Shown: positions 30,702 through 42,401 of the stretch, piece after piece
Layout: every line of letters starts with the position of its first letter
Numbering within the stretch: the first letter of the stretch is position 1
Source: Piezodorus guildinii
Lineage: Eukaryota > Arthropoda > Insecta > Hemiptera > Pentatomidae
DNA length: 64,000 bases
Assembly: GCA_023052935.1 (NCBI GenBank)
Contig: CM041293.1
Coordinates: forward strand, 176,443,600 to 176,507,599
Direction: 5' to 3'
Notes under the pieces: generated by a model
The model's database searches: none
What the model was told of the DNA's origin: nothing
Seen by the model: only the letters and a program-made list of their open reading frames with translations
Translations under genes and position numbers: made by a program

Positions 30702-31641
30702 ATAAATAATAATAATAATAGGCTTAGCGAACCCGAAGGTTCGATGCCGATACCACCAAATTCCGCCTGCACAGACTCGTCCAATGTTCACCATTCAAGC
30801 CCAAGCTCCCGAGATCAGCCTTAACGCAATCCTCCCATCTCCGCTTCGGCCTACCTTTCGGACGCCTACCAGTCGGATCAGCAAATACCAACTTTCTCGG
30901 AATCCGCTCGTCATCGAGCCCATTTGAGTCTCCACGATGCAATCAGCTCAATTATATTCACAGGATACAAGTTCCGCAATTCCGCGTTGTGCAACCTTCT
31001 AAACTCCCCAGTGGCCTCATCTCTCTTCGGACCAAATATTTTACGCAATACCTTATTTTCGAAAACCTTAAGCCGTTGTTCATCCTTCAAAGTAAGCGGC
31101 CACGTTTCACATCCGTAAAGAACCGTTGGAAGAATAATAGTTTTATAAATTCTAATCTTTAAGTTTTTAGATAGAAGCCGCGAACTAAGTAACTTAGCAA
31201 CTGAATAATAACACGCATTTCCCACCTTTAACCGGGACTTTATTTCTTCCTGGATTTCATTTTTTCCAGTTATAATTGAACCTAAATACTTGAATTTCTC
31301 TACGTGTTCAAAAGTATGACCTGATACATCAATATCACCAAGATTGACACCGTTTCTGCTACTAATCATATACTTCGTCTTATCGGTATTTAATTCAAGT
31401 CCTATTTCTTTACCGGTTTTTTATTACACACTTGTATTTAGTTGTATAGTTTCCGTGTCTTCACCTGGCAGTACCAAATCATCGGCATACCCCAAAACCG
31501 GAATCTTGTCACCCATATTTAAGCCTTTATCGGTACACATCACCTTTTCTATGACATATTCTAAAGCTGTATTAAATAACACAGGTGAAAGGGAGTCACC
31601 CTGTTTCAAACCCGATCGCACCTCAAATCTCTCGGAATAAT
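30702..31641 (-). mobile_element. RTE-type LINE (family a) copy with TSD
   Basis: TAAAGACA occurs at 30694-30701 and 31642-31649. Minus strand: YSERFEVRSGLKQGDSLSPV, LGYADDLVLPGEDTETIQLN, then FKYLGSIITGKNEIQEEIKS, LYGCETWPLTLKDEQRLKVF, RKIFGPKRDEATGEFRRLHN and DERIPRKLVFADPTGRRPKG to a C-terminal ASNLRVR and stop, then (ATT)n. A frameshift near 31420 and a 20-residue gap near 30925 break it. Catalytic YADD is intact. Confidence 0.9.
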
Positions 31642-32196
31642 TAAAGACAGTAAAAAGGAATGTTTTTTTTTTTTGGCTCATCATATAAATTATATGCATG
31701 CTGGAGAAATCTTGTTATGAATTTATAAAAATTTCTATTTGAATTTACGATTTTTATTAGTATAAATAATAGCTCCATTATATATTTCGGAGAGAGGTTG
31801 AAGTATTATTTGGTAGCCGTTGAAGAATGACGGGGCACTATATCATTCTGCTTCTCAGGGAAATTCTTCTCTCCTCTTGCCATTTCTTTAATAAAGACTC
31901 CTGTCTTCCCAGGAATGGCTTTATTAAAACTTATTTCTTTTTTTTTTCTGTTTTAATAAAAATTGTTCTCTCTATTTTTAGAAATATTTTGCTTGATGGA
32001 TTTTTTTTTTCAATTTTAAACAACTTTTCCATGGTATTTAGTTGTAAGATTCCATCTCAAAATTATGTGTGTTATAAATAATAAGTAATACTTTTGTTTA
32101 AAGAAAAGTAAGTTATTTGAGCTGTTAAATTCAATGAGGAAGATCATCATACAGTATTTGCAAACAAGTTTTTAGTGTATATTTATATTATTCTAC
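31642..32196. other. No gene recognised
   Basis: A+T-rich, T-rich runs at 31660 and 31935. The short ORF 31827-32081 has low-complexity composition and no domain. Confidence 0.35.
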
Positions 32197-33006
32197 TTTC
32201 ACTTACTATATATAGTAAGGGAAAGTATTGCGATCGTGAAAATTTTCGAATTACAGTTTTCAACGGAAATACACATTTTAGGGTCCCCTGAGTCCAAATA
32301 ACCAAGTCCCGCAAAAAGGTCTGTGTGTGTGTGTGTGTGTGGTAACTCCCGAGCGAAAACGGTAAGTCCTATGAGACTGAATTTTCATAATTAAGACAAA
32401 TATACGCCCGAGACGTTACAAAACCTTTTTCATCAAAATGAACTTACCAGAAGAGCCACTTTATACCTTGCAATTAGCACCTTTTTTCGGTTTTCTCGAA
32501 AACGGTTCCGACAATTTTGATTAAACTCACTATATCGATGTAAAATTTAATGGGTTTTAATATCATTTAGGTTTCATTCGGATAAAAATGGTTTGACATG
32601 GCTTAAATGCCAGTATTTTAAATTTTCTTCCTCTAAAGTACCTATAATTTTGTTGATTCTATAAAAATAACTATATTAGCTTGTTACCACTGATGAAAGA
32701 CAGGTAAATATATAAATTGGGTGAATTCGATACCCAACTAAAGGAAAAAACTAAAAAAACATATTTTTAATGAATATTTTTTGACATAAGAGCAGTAATA
32801 TGCATGTATGATATACCGTTGGAAAGCTAAAGATTTTAGAAAAAATATTATCTTATACTCAAGCTTTTAAAAGTTAATTGAGAGTGGTGAAAAGAAGATA
32901 AAACTAACTGATTATGTTAGACAACAATATAATAGATTTTAAAAAAATTCTTTCATTGATTTTAAAAATGGAGGTAAGTGAAAGTCGTGTGTTGCCCGCA
33001 CCAGAT
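32197..33006 (-). mobile_element. HINE-like element, near full length
   Basis: Inverted copy: starts at the left with ACTTTCACTTACTATATATA (3' hairpin), (GT)n at 32322-32341, and ends GGTAAGTGAAAGTCGTGTGT then TGCCCGCACCAGATTTTT at the right. All internal blocks present. Confidence 0.9.
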
Positions 33007-33347
33007 TTTTTTGACTTATTTTACCTTTATATAAAATATATGGTATGAGAAAACATGTGATCGTGAAAATTGTCGAAATTCAGTTTCACAGAAAATACGT
33101 CTTTTTGGTTCCCTGAGTCTAAATGACAAAGTTCGTAAAATTGCTGTGGTGTGTGTGTGTGTGTTTGGTATGTATTAGTTGTACAAAACTGATATTTCGT
33201 TTTAAGGCAACCCTACGCCCGAGATGTCACAGCAACTTTTTCATCAAAATCAACTAACCAGAATAGCCACTCTATACAGTGCACTTGAGTGAGTTTTTTC
33301 TCAAAAATGACTCAAAGGATTTTGATTAAACTCGCTATATTGATGTA

Positions 33348-34072
33348 TTGGGTTGTTTCACATGAAATGTCCGTTTTTTTTACTTTCTGAAATACATAAA
33401 GGATTTTGTAGGTCTCTGTTGTTTTATTCCGAATGTTTACATATTTAAAGTAAACAGTTACTAATCCTATACCTTTGTATTATAAACATTAGCTTCCCAA
33501 GCAGTTACCCACTTTTTAGTATACCTCCAAATATGAACATGGAAATACGCGATTTTCGAGAAATATTTTTGTACGAGTTTAAACTCGGTCATTCAGCAGC
33601 TGAGGCCGCTAGAACTGCAATGAAATTGACCAAATGCACACAAAATTATTTAAAAAACACCCTGGATTGGTAAATCGGAAGGGTCCTATACTCTTGCTCG
33701 ACAACGCTAGACCCTATGTTTCAAAACATACCGTGCAAAAATTGAAAGAACTGGGCTACGAAGTTCTTCCGCACCCGCCATATTCTCCCGACTTGTCTCC
33801 AACAGATTACCACCTGTTCAGGAATTTAGACAACTTTATCAAAGGAAAAGATTTTGAAAATAATGATCAAGTGAAAAGTGCGTTTTCAGATTTTTTTTTT
33901 ACTTCAAAGCTCAGAGTTTTTCAGTTCGGGGATAAAAAGGTTGGTGTCACGTTGGGAAAAATGTGTAGAAAAAGAAGGTAAATACTTCGAATAACATTAT
34001 CTTGTTTTCATATCGTATTTCTAATAAAAATCCTTTACCTTGAAAACGGACATTTCATGTGACATAACCCAA
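33348..34072 (+). mobile_element. mariner transposon A, deletion derivative (725 bp)
   Basis: TIRs TTGGGTTGTTTCACATGAAA and the inverse of TTGGGTTATGTCACATGAAA, with TA at 33346-33347 and 34073-34074. The start of the transposase (MEIRDFREIFLYEFKLGHSA then AEAAR near 33534-33610) is joined to the C-terminal half by an internal deletion. Confidence 0.92.
33634..33981 (+). pseudogene. mariner A transposase, C-terminal half
   Basis: GPILLLDNARPYVSKHTVQK contains the second catalytic Asp. PHPPYSPDLSPTDYHLFRNL holds the third Asp of the DD34D triad. It ends GVTLGKMCRKRR. The first catalytic Asp and both helix-turn-helix units are deleted, so no activity is expected, but the TIRs could be recognised by a full transposase elsewhere. 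Confidence 0.88.
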
Positions 34073-34362
34073 TACAATAAAATGTAATGGGCTTTAATTT
34101 AAGTACATATCATATTTATTTAAATAAGCTGATAAGGCTTTAATGCCAACATTTAATTTTTCTTCCTCTAAGGTGTTTTTAATTTTGTAAATTTTATAAA
34201 AATGTCCATATCATCATATTAACATTGATAAAAATATAAGCTGAACGAATTCTATACCTAACTAACGCAGAAAAGAATTAAAATATTTCTTTTTGCGATT
34301 TTTGAGTTTTTGAACATAAAAACAGTAATACGGAGTATAATATACAGCTGGAAAGCTAAAAA

Positions 34363-35215
34363 ATCTGGTGTGGGCAACCTCCGTTTTAAAAATCGATTAA
34401 AGAATTTTCAAATACAGTTAAAAATAAAAATGATTGAAACCAGTAAAGAATTTATTAAATTGAATTATTATAGAAACATTTGTTTTATTAAAAACTCTTT
34501 TATATTGTTATCTAAAATAATCACTTAGTTGTATCGGCTTTTTATCAATCTTTACTAACTTTTACAAACTTGTGTATAAAATAATATTTTTTCTAAAATC
34601 TTTAGCTTTCCAACGATATCTTATACGTCTATATTACTGTTCTTATGTTCAAAAACAAAAAATTGCATTAAAAAAATATTTTTTTAGTTTTCTCCTTTAG
34701 TTGTTCATAAAATTCGCTCAACTTGCATATTTAGCTGTTAATTAATAATGGTTACAAGGTAATATAGTTATTTTTTTAAACCTACAAAATAAAAGGTACT
34801 TTAGAAGAAGAAAATCTAAAATATCGCCATATAAGCCCTGTCAGACCATTTTAATCAGAATGAAACCTACATGATGTTTAAGCCTATTAAATTTTACATC
34901 GATATAGCTAGTTTAATCAAAATCATCGGAACCGTTTTCAAGAAAATCGAAAAAAGGTGCAAAATGCAAGGTATAAAGTGCCTCTTCTGCTAAGCTCATT
35001 TTGATGAAAAAGGTTTTGTAACGTCACGGGCGTATATTTGTCTTAAATATGAAATTTCAGTTTCATAGGACTTACCACACCCACACGGACCTTTTTGCGG
35101 GCCTTGGTTATTTGGACTCAGGGGACCCTAAAATGTCTATTTCCGTTGAAAACTGGAATTCGAAAATTTTCACGATCGCAATACTTTATACTCGTATAGT
35201 AAGTGAAAGTAAAAA
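34363..35215 (+). mobile_element. HINE-like element, near full length
   Basis: Starts AAAATCTGGTGTGGGCAACC; here the ACTTTCACTTAC subterminal repeat is deleted (GGCAACCTCCG). The rest is collinear, with a short CA tract, ending ACTTTATACTCGTATAGTAA then GTGAAAGTAAAAA. Confidence 0.85.
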
Positions 35216-35687
35216 ACCATCTGTTTAAGACTTTTTAGATTGAAATTTCACGTTGCATTGATAAAGATCTGTTAGACTGGTTACATCAGTTACTATTTAT
35301 ATTAAGTTAATATATCCTTTAAGTATGATAGAATAATGCTGTCCTCCAGATAGAACGTAAAATAGTTGTCCTGAGCCTATGTGATGCCAGGTAAAAATTC
35401 CTAACCTCACTCATTTTCTCCCTCTTTGAATATTTTTGTGTGGTATATGGTTACCTCTTAACTGGACTCAAGGATAGACTGAATTGGATTATGGATATTT
35501 TTAAAAATCGTGTTATCTGCACTTCGAAGAGGTCTCATGTTACCATCCTTTTATCCGGCGAGTGAAAGTGGCTCCTTCCCTCCACCTGCAGAAAATATTT
35601 ACCAGGATCACACCTTTACCAAACCATTAACTCCCATCCATTGACTCCTTTAATTTTTTTTTTTAAAGCTATTTATTGAAATTCACA
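35216..35687 (+). mobile_element. Unassigned DNA with CR1/L2-like fragment
   Basis: 35220-35510 is not recognised. 35520-35655 matches, on the plus strand, the RRSHVTHLYGELKWLLPQPA and DHTSTKLLTPSIL coding stretch of the CR1-like family at 20620, with frameshifts. No other domain is seen. Confidence 0.5.
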
Positions 35688-35811
35688 ACTTTTTATTTGG
35701 ACTCAGGGGACCCTAAAACGTCTATTTCCGTTGAAAACTGGAATTCGAAAATTTTTACGATCGCAATACTTTCCCTTACTATATATTTCATATATAGGTA
35801 ATGAAAGTAAA
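35688..35811 (+). mobile_element. HINE-like element, 3' end fragment
   Basis: TTTGGACTCAGGGGACCCTA, GGAATTCGAAAATTTTTACG, then CCTTACTATATATTTCATAT and AGGTAATGAAAGTAAA. Only the last 125 bp of the family. Confidence 0.8.
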
Positions 35812-36500
35812 ATTCAGGAAAAAAATATTATGTTACATACATGGTTGTAAAAGTAATGTAAAGTGAAGAATAGGGTATACACTTTTTACTTATAATTATA
35901 ATAAAAAAATTATATTCATATATGATTTAGTCAAAACAACGACACTGAATAAACTTTACCATTTATTCTATATATAGGTTTTTTAATATAATTTAAATGT
36001 AATATAATCATATGTATATGTATGTATGTATCTTAGAAAAAATTGTAAATGTTAACGGAGAGTGATGAACATCAAAATTCTTATAAATAAATAAATAATC
36101 TTTCTTAGTCTTTAGTTTCCAACATGCTATACAGAACACACAGAGACTGTTCAATAAACACGTGGCAGCTTCAACGCTTTTAGACTTTGCACATCTTGCA
36201 CAAATGTTTATTATCGACAAACGCCAAGCACCGGAGAAGCTTCAGACAAGTACAAGATAAATAAACAAACTTAAGGAAAGTCGGCAATCTCACAGCTCAT
36301 GAACAAAGTTTCGAAACGACACCTTCATAACTTCGGAAGGAATTTAATTTCCCAGAGCAGGGATCGTGTATGAAGAAGTTTGAAAAGGAGATATCAAAGT
36401 TGGAGTTTGTTTAAGTCGTTTTTAAAACATCACAGAATAAAATTTACAAAAAAATACATCCTTGCTAGAGAAAAACATAGAGAATACTATAAACATTATG
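35812..36500. other. No gene recognised
   Basis: A+T-rich. 36110-36400 is of moderate composition and may be single-copy. No domain in either strand. Confidence 0.3.
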
Positions 36501-36570
36501 GTACGAACAACACGACTTTCAATTACCTCGAATTTTAAAATTAATTTAAGAACTATTACATACCAAATTT
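36501..36570 (+). mobile_element. HINE-like 5' scrap
   Basis: GAACAACACGACTTTCAATT then ACCTCGAATTTTAAAATTAA. A fragment of the 5' end joined to an RTE coding fragment. Confidence 0.55.
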
Positions 36571-36571
36571 T

Positions 36572-37030
36572 CAGCCTCCGCACAATACTCGAGAGAAGAA
36601 GAGAGTATAATTTGACCACACATCACCTCTTTGTTGAATTTAAGTCAGCATATGACAGCATTGAGAGAATGGAACTATATAAAGCATTGGAAGAGCTGAC
36701 TGTTCCGCCTAAATTGATCAGACTCGTTAGGCTGGCCATAACAAGCATGCAATGTGTGGTCAGAGTGCAAGGGTATGCCCTGGCGTGCCTGCTCTTTTAT
36801 ATGGCCCTTGAAGCAGTAAGGGACTCCAAGGTTCACACCACATATAACACGTATAACACATATAACACGTATAACACACCACAGGCACTGTATGGAACAG
36901 ATCGGTGATATATGCGGACGATATAGGTATTGTGGGACGGTCCAGGTAATTGAATCCTTCCTTGCTTTAGAAGCTGCAGTGAAACGCATAGGACTCGTGA
37001 ACGAAGATAAGAAGAAGTATATGATTTAAC
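36572..37030 (+). pseudogene. RTE-type LINE RT fragment
   Basis: HHLFVEFKSAYDSIERMELY (motif A with Asp), KALEELTVPPKLIRLVRLAI, ALACLLFYMALEAV, and after a frame change a YADDIGIVGRS-like block and LALEAAVKRIGLV-NEDKKKYM. The motif B stretch (RGLRQGD in the family) is deleted between QGYA and LACLL. A short minisatellite of 9-bp ATATAACAC/GTATAACAC units at 36840-36878 is inserted before the YADD block. Confidence 0.82.
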
Positions 37031-37175
37031 TCTACTATATTAGGAAAAAAAAAAAACAATAATTGTTAGTTTATCTTTATCAATATACTAATTTATTTTA
37101 TTTTTTTAACAGATGTATCATTATTTTAAAAACATTGTATTTTTTTTTTACTAATTCGTAGAAAAAACAGAAAAA

Positions 37176-37275
37176 ATCTGGTGCGCGCAACACACAACTT
37201 TCACTTACCTCTGTTATTAATATCAATTTAAGAATTTTTAAACAAATTTAGAAACAAAAATAACTTGTTAAAGAA

Positions 37276-37340
<65 letters not shown>

Positions 37341-37757
37341 TTTAATAGAAACATGTGTTATTAAACATATCGAATAATCTATTATATTATTATCTACGGC
37401 AATCAGTTTGTTTTATCGGCTGTTCATCACTGTCCGTTAACTTTTACAATGGTATATATACGATATTATTATTTTTTAAGTCTTTAGCATTCCAACGGCA
37501 TATTTTACATGTATATTACTGTTCTTAAGTTTAAAAAGAAAAAATGCATTAAAAAAATATGATTGCATTTTTCTCTTTTATTTGTTTATCAAATTCGCTC
37601 AACTTGCATATTTAGCCGTTATTTATCAATGCTAATAAGATTATGTTAGAATTTGTTTTAAATCTAAAAAATTAAAGGTACTTTAAAATAAGAAAATAAA
37701 AAATATCGCCATTTAAGCCCTGTCATACTATTTCAATCAGAATAAAACTTACATTAC
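37176..37757 (+). mobile_element. HINE-like element, 5' two thirds, with (AT)n
   Basis: AATCTGGTGCGCGCAACACA, ACTTTCACTTACC. An (AT)n tract of about 60 bp (37278-37337) sits where the family has AATTAATTAAATTGAATTT. Continues to ATCGCCATTTAAGCCCTGTC and stops. Confidence 0.8.
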
Positions 37758-37761
37758 ATAT

Positions 37762-38080
37762 TAAATTATTCGTATTGAAAGTAAATTGATTATGTTTCAA
37801 AAAATAGTCATTAAGATATTCAACAGTCATTTATGAAATATAAAAAATTATGTTGAAGGAAATACCTTAAAAAAAATAAAAATAATTATCATGCATAATT
37901 TTAAATTCTTAACTTTATGTCGAAGAATCTCAATATGGCCTCCTATTTTCAAGATTAAGACTGCCTGTCTTTTTCTTTAAAATATGACAGTGCCATTAAG
38001 AAACTTAAATAAACCACTGTTTTCACATTTATGAGACATTTTGCACACGTTCTAAATAAATTTGGTTACCTTTAAAACAT
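37762..38080. repeat. Diverged 320-bp direct repeat, copy 1
   Basis: TCAACAGTCATTT, ATTATCATGCATAATTTTAA, TTTATGTCGAA, TCAATATGGCCT, ACTGCCTGTCTTTTTCTTTA. The same blocks in the same order recur at 39355-39675. Unknown origin; non-coding. Confidence 0.75.
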
Positions 38081-39354
38081 ATATAAAATAAATTAAAAGC
38101 AAGTAAATTACCGGATGTTTATGGATTCCGAATACTTTTTACACTCAATGTATATTTTGTTAAGAGAAATAATGAAAAATATTTATACCTGAAATGAATT
38201 CAACATGGCGTTTATCACCCTAATTTATTAACTAAGTAAAAAAGATAACTTTATAACTAAAATATTTAAATCAAGCGTATATTATTAACATGTTAAAATA
38301 ATTATTTAAAATCAACATATTAAAATAAATACATAGTAGGCATTAAGATGCTAGTTAAAAAGTTCAACAGTTGACGGATTCTTAATTTCGCTAGTTTTGA
38401 AATATTTAAAATTCTCTGGTACTGAATTTAAAATGTTTTATAGCACGATTTTATATTCAGACCGAACACTTTTATTAATAAAATGCAAGAAAGCTATTTA
38501 AAATAAATATATAATAAGGTTGGAGATGAATGTAATAAGTTTAATGTGCTGGCTTTGGTGGCTTTTAATTTAGCTATTAGCAATGTTGCCAGTTCTACCA
38601 CTTATATTGAGACAGTAAGTTAAACTAATTTTTAAATTAATATATTTTCTTCTAAATATGTTAATATTTTATATAAAATGTATAATTTTTATATTTATAT
38701 TTATTAAATTATATAGGTTCTAAGATTCTAGTACAGTATTTAGTTCTGGCTTTGTTGGTTCTTAATTTCGCTATTAGCAATGTTGCCAGATCTGCAAAGT
38801 ACCGAGACTATTGGCGGAAGCTGATAGAGGAGGCCAAGATTCAACACCACTATTATTAAAAAAATATGTTAAAATTTTTTTGAAATCTGCATATTTAAAC
38901 AATAATGTATATATTTTTAAATATATAAAATAATATACAGTTATAACAGGGTTTGAGATAAGAATTAAAAAGACAGGGTACAGCTCTGGCTAAGGTTTTT
39001 TTTTTTTTGTTAATTTTCCTATAATCAAAAATATTCTCTTACTTGGAGCTATTCAAATATTTCACTTTCAAATGTAAAATTTTTAATACATACCCGAATA
39101 TTTATATAACCAAATTTCGAAATATATCATCTTAATATTCAATAAATCTAATAAATATGTTTATTAATATGATAAAGAAAAATATAATGATAATGATACA
39201 GTTAAAATTTCATGGTCTATTATAATCTTATTATGTTTTTCATTAATATACATTATTATGTTTTTAATTGGCTTTTTCCTAGTAATAAGTAAAAGGAAAT
39301 TAATAATGCAGATTAGACACAAAATAACAGTGGTATATAATTCATTATTATTCA
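38081..39354. repeat. Unassigned A+T-rich DNA with a 198-bp spaced repeat
   Basis: A motif CTGGCTTTGGTGGCTTTTAA, then TAGCTATTAGCAATGTTGCC, at 38552-38610 recurs as CTGGCTTTGTTGGTTCTTAA at 38748-38806, spaced about 198 bp, with a third partial trace (TTCTTAATTTCGCTAG) at 38380. No coding domains. With the flanking 320-bp repeats this may be an unrecognised repeat element. Confidence 0.5.
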
Positions 39355-39675
39355 TAATTTAAATATAATTGATTATATTTAAAATAAGTCATTAACATTG
39401 TCAACAGTCATTTGGGGATTAATATAATAAATGATGTTAAAGAACATTAATAAAAAATAAAATTATTATCATGCATAATTTTAAATTCTTACCTTTATGT
39501 CGAAAGATTTCAATATGGCCTTCTATCTTAAACTTTACCACTGCCTGTCTTTTTCTTTAAAACATATTTCGAAACGAAAATAACTAATAAAATGACACGG
39601 AATTAAGAAGCTTAAATAAATCATTATTTTCACATTTATAACACCTTTTTCCATACAATCTAAATAAATTTAACC
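39355..39675. repeat. Diverged 320-bp direct repeat, copy 2
   Basis: Second copy of 37762-38080 with indels. Neither copy has clear TG...CA ends, so an LTR pair is not supported. Confidence 0.72.
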
Positions 39676-41032
39676 ACTCGACACGGACCCGAACCGAACA
39701 AGATTGAATCTAAAAAAAGATAAAGATGCAGTTGAGAGAACGGTGGCGTCTGATTGGCTGAGCCTATACCACCGAGCTCAAAACAGTGTTTCAAATAATA
39801 TTCAGCCTAATTTATCTCAACTACAGTGATATCTATTTTCGTTTCTCAGGTATTTATAAAACATATTATTAATTAATGCAATTTATGTCTATACGGTTGA
39901 AAGAGTATTTTTAATTTATTATTCTTAGAGGAAAATGCATATTGATACCTTATTAATAGATTAAAATTTATAATAGTTTTCAAATAATATTTCCTTTTTC
40001 ATATTATTTATATTTGACACATAAATATATGTATATTTTTAGTTTATACACACACACACATATAAATATATATATATACTAATGATATATTTATGAAATG
40101 TAATATATACATACATAAGTTTGATTAAAAAAGAAAAAGTTAAATAATTTAATATGGAGGTGATACCGGAATAGTTTCATATAGCAACTGAATCATAAAC
40201 TAAGCACTATAAGATAACTTTTTTTATAAAATATTATTTTAAAATAAAAGTAAACTGAAAAATGTAAAATTAATTAACAATAATTAACACTGTAACAATT
40301 TATTTATAAAATAACGGACAGAGAGTAGACCTAACCGCACAGAGACCAGTTCTCAACTAAATGATGTTAAGGTAGAAAGAAGGGCGACATCTATACTGCA
40401 AAATGTAAACATTCTATAATTTGATTAGGAAGTTATTGGCTACGAGGATATTAAGTGAGCAAGTGTGGACATCCTAATTAGATCCATATTCACTGGAATA
40501 TTGGTTTCAACAGTTTGAATTCTTATTATATAACCCAGCATCTTTTTTATTTGTTTTTATTTTTCCAATTACTGCAAACTTAGGACCACACTACTACTGA
40601 TTTCTTTTGGCCCAGTATTGTCTCATTTTATCTATTATAAGTAATAGTTAAATTAAAAAAATTCCAGTACGTGTAAACGATTGTCCCTTTCTCTTCCTCA
40701 CTTTAATAAATAAATGCCTTGTCTATAATATGATAATATTTATATAAATAAATAAATACCAACGGCTTAATCTATACTACCGTATAAAATCTGTGAGAAT
40801 TTCATCTTCAAATCGGGTAAATTATATTTTTAATTTTAAATATTTAGTCAAAATATTTTTTTTTAGGCTACACAGTTAAAGAAGAGATAGGTGAAAATTT
40901 GTGAGAGCGAGTTATTGTGAGAGAAAGTAGCGGGAGAGGAGGAATGGATATATATTTTTTTTTAATTTTGTTTATAACATCAAATATTAATTTTCTTTTA
41001 ATCCTATAATATCATGAAATATTATTATTTTT
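39676..41032. other. No gene recognised
   Basis: 39676-39800 is briefly G+C-richer (GCGTCTGATTGGCTGAGC). The remainder is A+T-rich with short CA and TA tracts near 40050. No ORF above background; may be single-copy intergenic DNA. Confidence 0.35.
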
Positions 41033-41560
41033 AAATCTGGTGCGGGCAACACACGACTTTCACTTACCTCCATTTTTAAAAGGAATGAATGAATTCTCAA
41101 AAACAGTTAGAGATAAAAAAAATATGTGAAACTATTAAGGAATTAATTAAATTGAATTTATAAAGAAACATGTGTTTTGTAAAAAAATCTATTATATTAT
41201 TATCTAAAATAATCAGTTAGTTTTATGTTCATTTCATCACTCTCTATTAACTTTTAAAAGCTTGTGTATGAGATAATATTTTTTCTAAAATCTTTAGCTT
41301 TCCAACGGTATATCATACATGTATATTACTGCTCTTATATTCAAAAACGAAAAATTGCATTAAAAACAATTTTTTTTTCTGTTTTCTCCTTTAGTTGGGT
41401 ATCGATTTAATTTATATATTTACCTGTTTTTCATCAGCGTTAACAAGATAATATAGTTATTTTTATTGTATCTACAAAACTAAAGGTACTTTAGAGGAAA
41501 AAAATTCAAAATATCGGCATTTCATCCCTGTCAGACCATTTTAATCAAAATAAACTTAAA
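41033..41560 (+). mobile_element. HINE-like element, 5' half
   Basis: AAATCTGGTGCGGGCAACAC, ACTTTCACTTACCTCC, through GGTACTTTAGAGGA and ATATCGGCATTTCATCCCTG, then truncated. Confidence 0.85.
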
Positions 41561-41596
41561 AATCTCCTCTATCAACGATTACCGTTAACAAAGATA

Positions 41597-41630
41597 AAAT
41601 CGATGCCTCCGTTGCATCTTCATCAGGATG
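41597..41630 (-). ncRNA. Degenerate hammerhead motif
   Basis: On the minus strand: CUGAUGA, extra A, perfect stem II GAUGC/GCAUC with loop AACGGAG, then GAUU where an active ribozyme has GAAA. Same layout as the intact motifs at 10968, 13934, 51291 and 58331, but the catalytic strand is changed and no ACGU follows. Probably inactive. Confidence 0.5.
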
Positions 41631-41859
41631 TGCAAAAAAAACAAATTTTTTTTTTATTTCAACTTTATATAAATTGCTGTGATTTTGTATTTTTAATGAT
41701 AGTTTATGTTAATCTTAAAGTATTATGTAAAATGTGAAATAAGATAGATATATGTACACAGTGCATAGTTTTAACTGCTTTTGTAGTTTCAAAATAAACA
41801 TGTGCCTGAAAGCGAATGCTGTATGCTTTTTAACCACCTGAATTTATACCAAGACATAT

Positions 41860-41956
41860 AACATATATACAATATATATTTCGGATATAACGAATTCTTT
41901 TATAACGAACAGAGAATTTGGTCCCTTGGAGTTCGTTAAAACGAGGGTTTACTGTA
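41860..41956. mobile_element. pogo/Tigger-like terminal inverted repeat, one end
   Basis: AGTTCGTTAAAACGAGGGTT then TACTGTA; the inverse begins TACAGTAAACCCTCGTTTTA, the typical CAGTA...CTCGTTATAACGAA end of pogo-type elements next to a TA. A second CGAATTCTTTTATAACGAA block lies inside. The opposite end is not present. Confidence 0.55.
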
Positions 41957-41979
41957 TTAAAAAGTACTTGTTCAAACCT

Positions 41980-42262
41980 GGGGTTAAATGTTGCATGGTT
42001 GTTAGCATAACAGCCTCCAACGCCAAAGGTTCCGGGTTCAAACCTTTTTTTTTAATTTTTTTAATGGGAGTAAAAAATTCTTAATTATGCCGTCCTTCGG
42101 AGGGAACGTTAAAAGGTGGTCCCGAGCCTGTGCGATGTCCGGTACTCGTTAAAGATCCCTATCCTAATTAAACATGGATAGGCAAAATTTAGGACTCCCA
42201 CTGTAGCATCGTCCGATTAGCCATAGTAGCATAGAGGGAAGTTAAATAAATTGAAAAAAAAC
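41980..42262 (+). mobile_element. SINE family 2, copy 2, with tRNA-like head
   Basis: Head GGTTGTTAGCATAACAGCCT and B box GGGTTCAAACC (42034-42044), then the family body (GGAGTAAAAAATTC, CGTCCTTCGGAGGGAACGTT, ACTCCCACTGTAGCATCGTC) and a TTAAATAAA end. Polymerase III promoter boxes make it a tRNA-derived SINE. Confidence 0.85.
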
Positions 42263-42287
42263 AATAAACGCTGAAAATTATTATGAA

Positions 42288-42401
42288 ATGTTTAGAGCCG
42301 TTTTCAAGGATATCATAAAATTGTGCAAATCATGTAGTACAATCCTTCGGAAAATTCTAAATGGTCCTTATCTTACAGCTAATAAAATAATCCATAAAAG
42401 A
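42288..42401 (+). mobile_element. Jockey-like LINE, diverged fragment
   Basis: TILRKILNGPYLTANKIIHK in plus frame equals the KILRKILNAPYFVTNKLIHK block. A SINE 2 copy follows directly. Confidence 0.7.

Larger units (their letters stand above)
33055..34360 (-). mobile_element. HINE-like element interrupted by mariner A
   Basis: Inverted, older copy. The left part 33055-33347 includes (GT)n at 33151-33164; the right part 34073-34360 ends inside the family (ATATACAGCTGGAAAGCTAA). The mariner A insertion splits it at a TA in the ACATCGATATAG block. It lacks the family 5' end, being cut by the next HINE copy. Confidence 0.8.

Noticed and set aside
37762..39675. LTR retrotransposon with 320-bp LTRs
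   Set aside because: No TG...CA ends, no primer binding site or polypurine tract, no coding between the repeats, and the repeats are strongly diverged.
39676..39800. Promoter suggested by ATTGGCT
   Set aside because: A lone CCAAT-like word without other elements or a downstream gene is not evidence.
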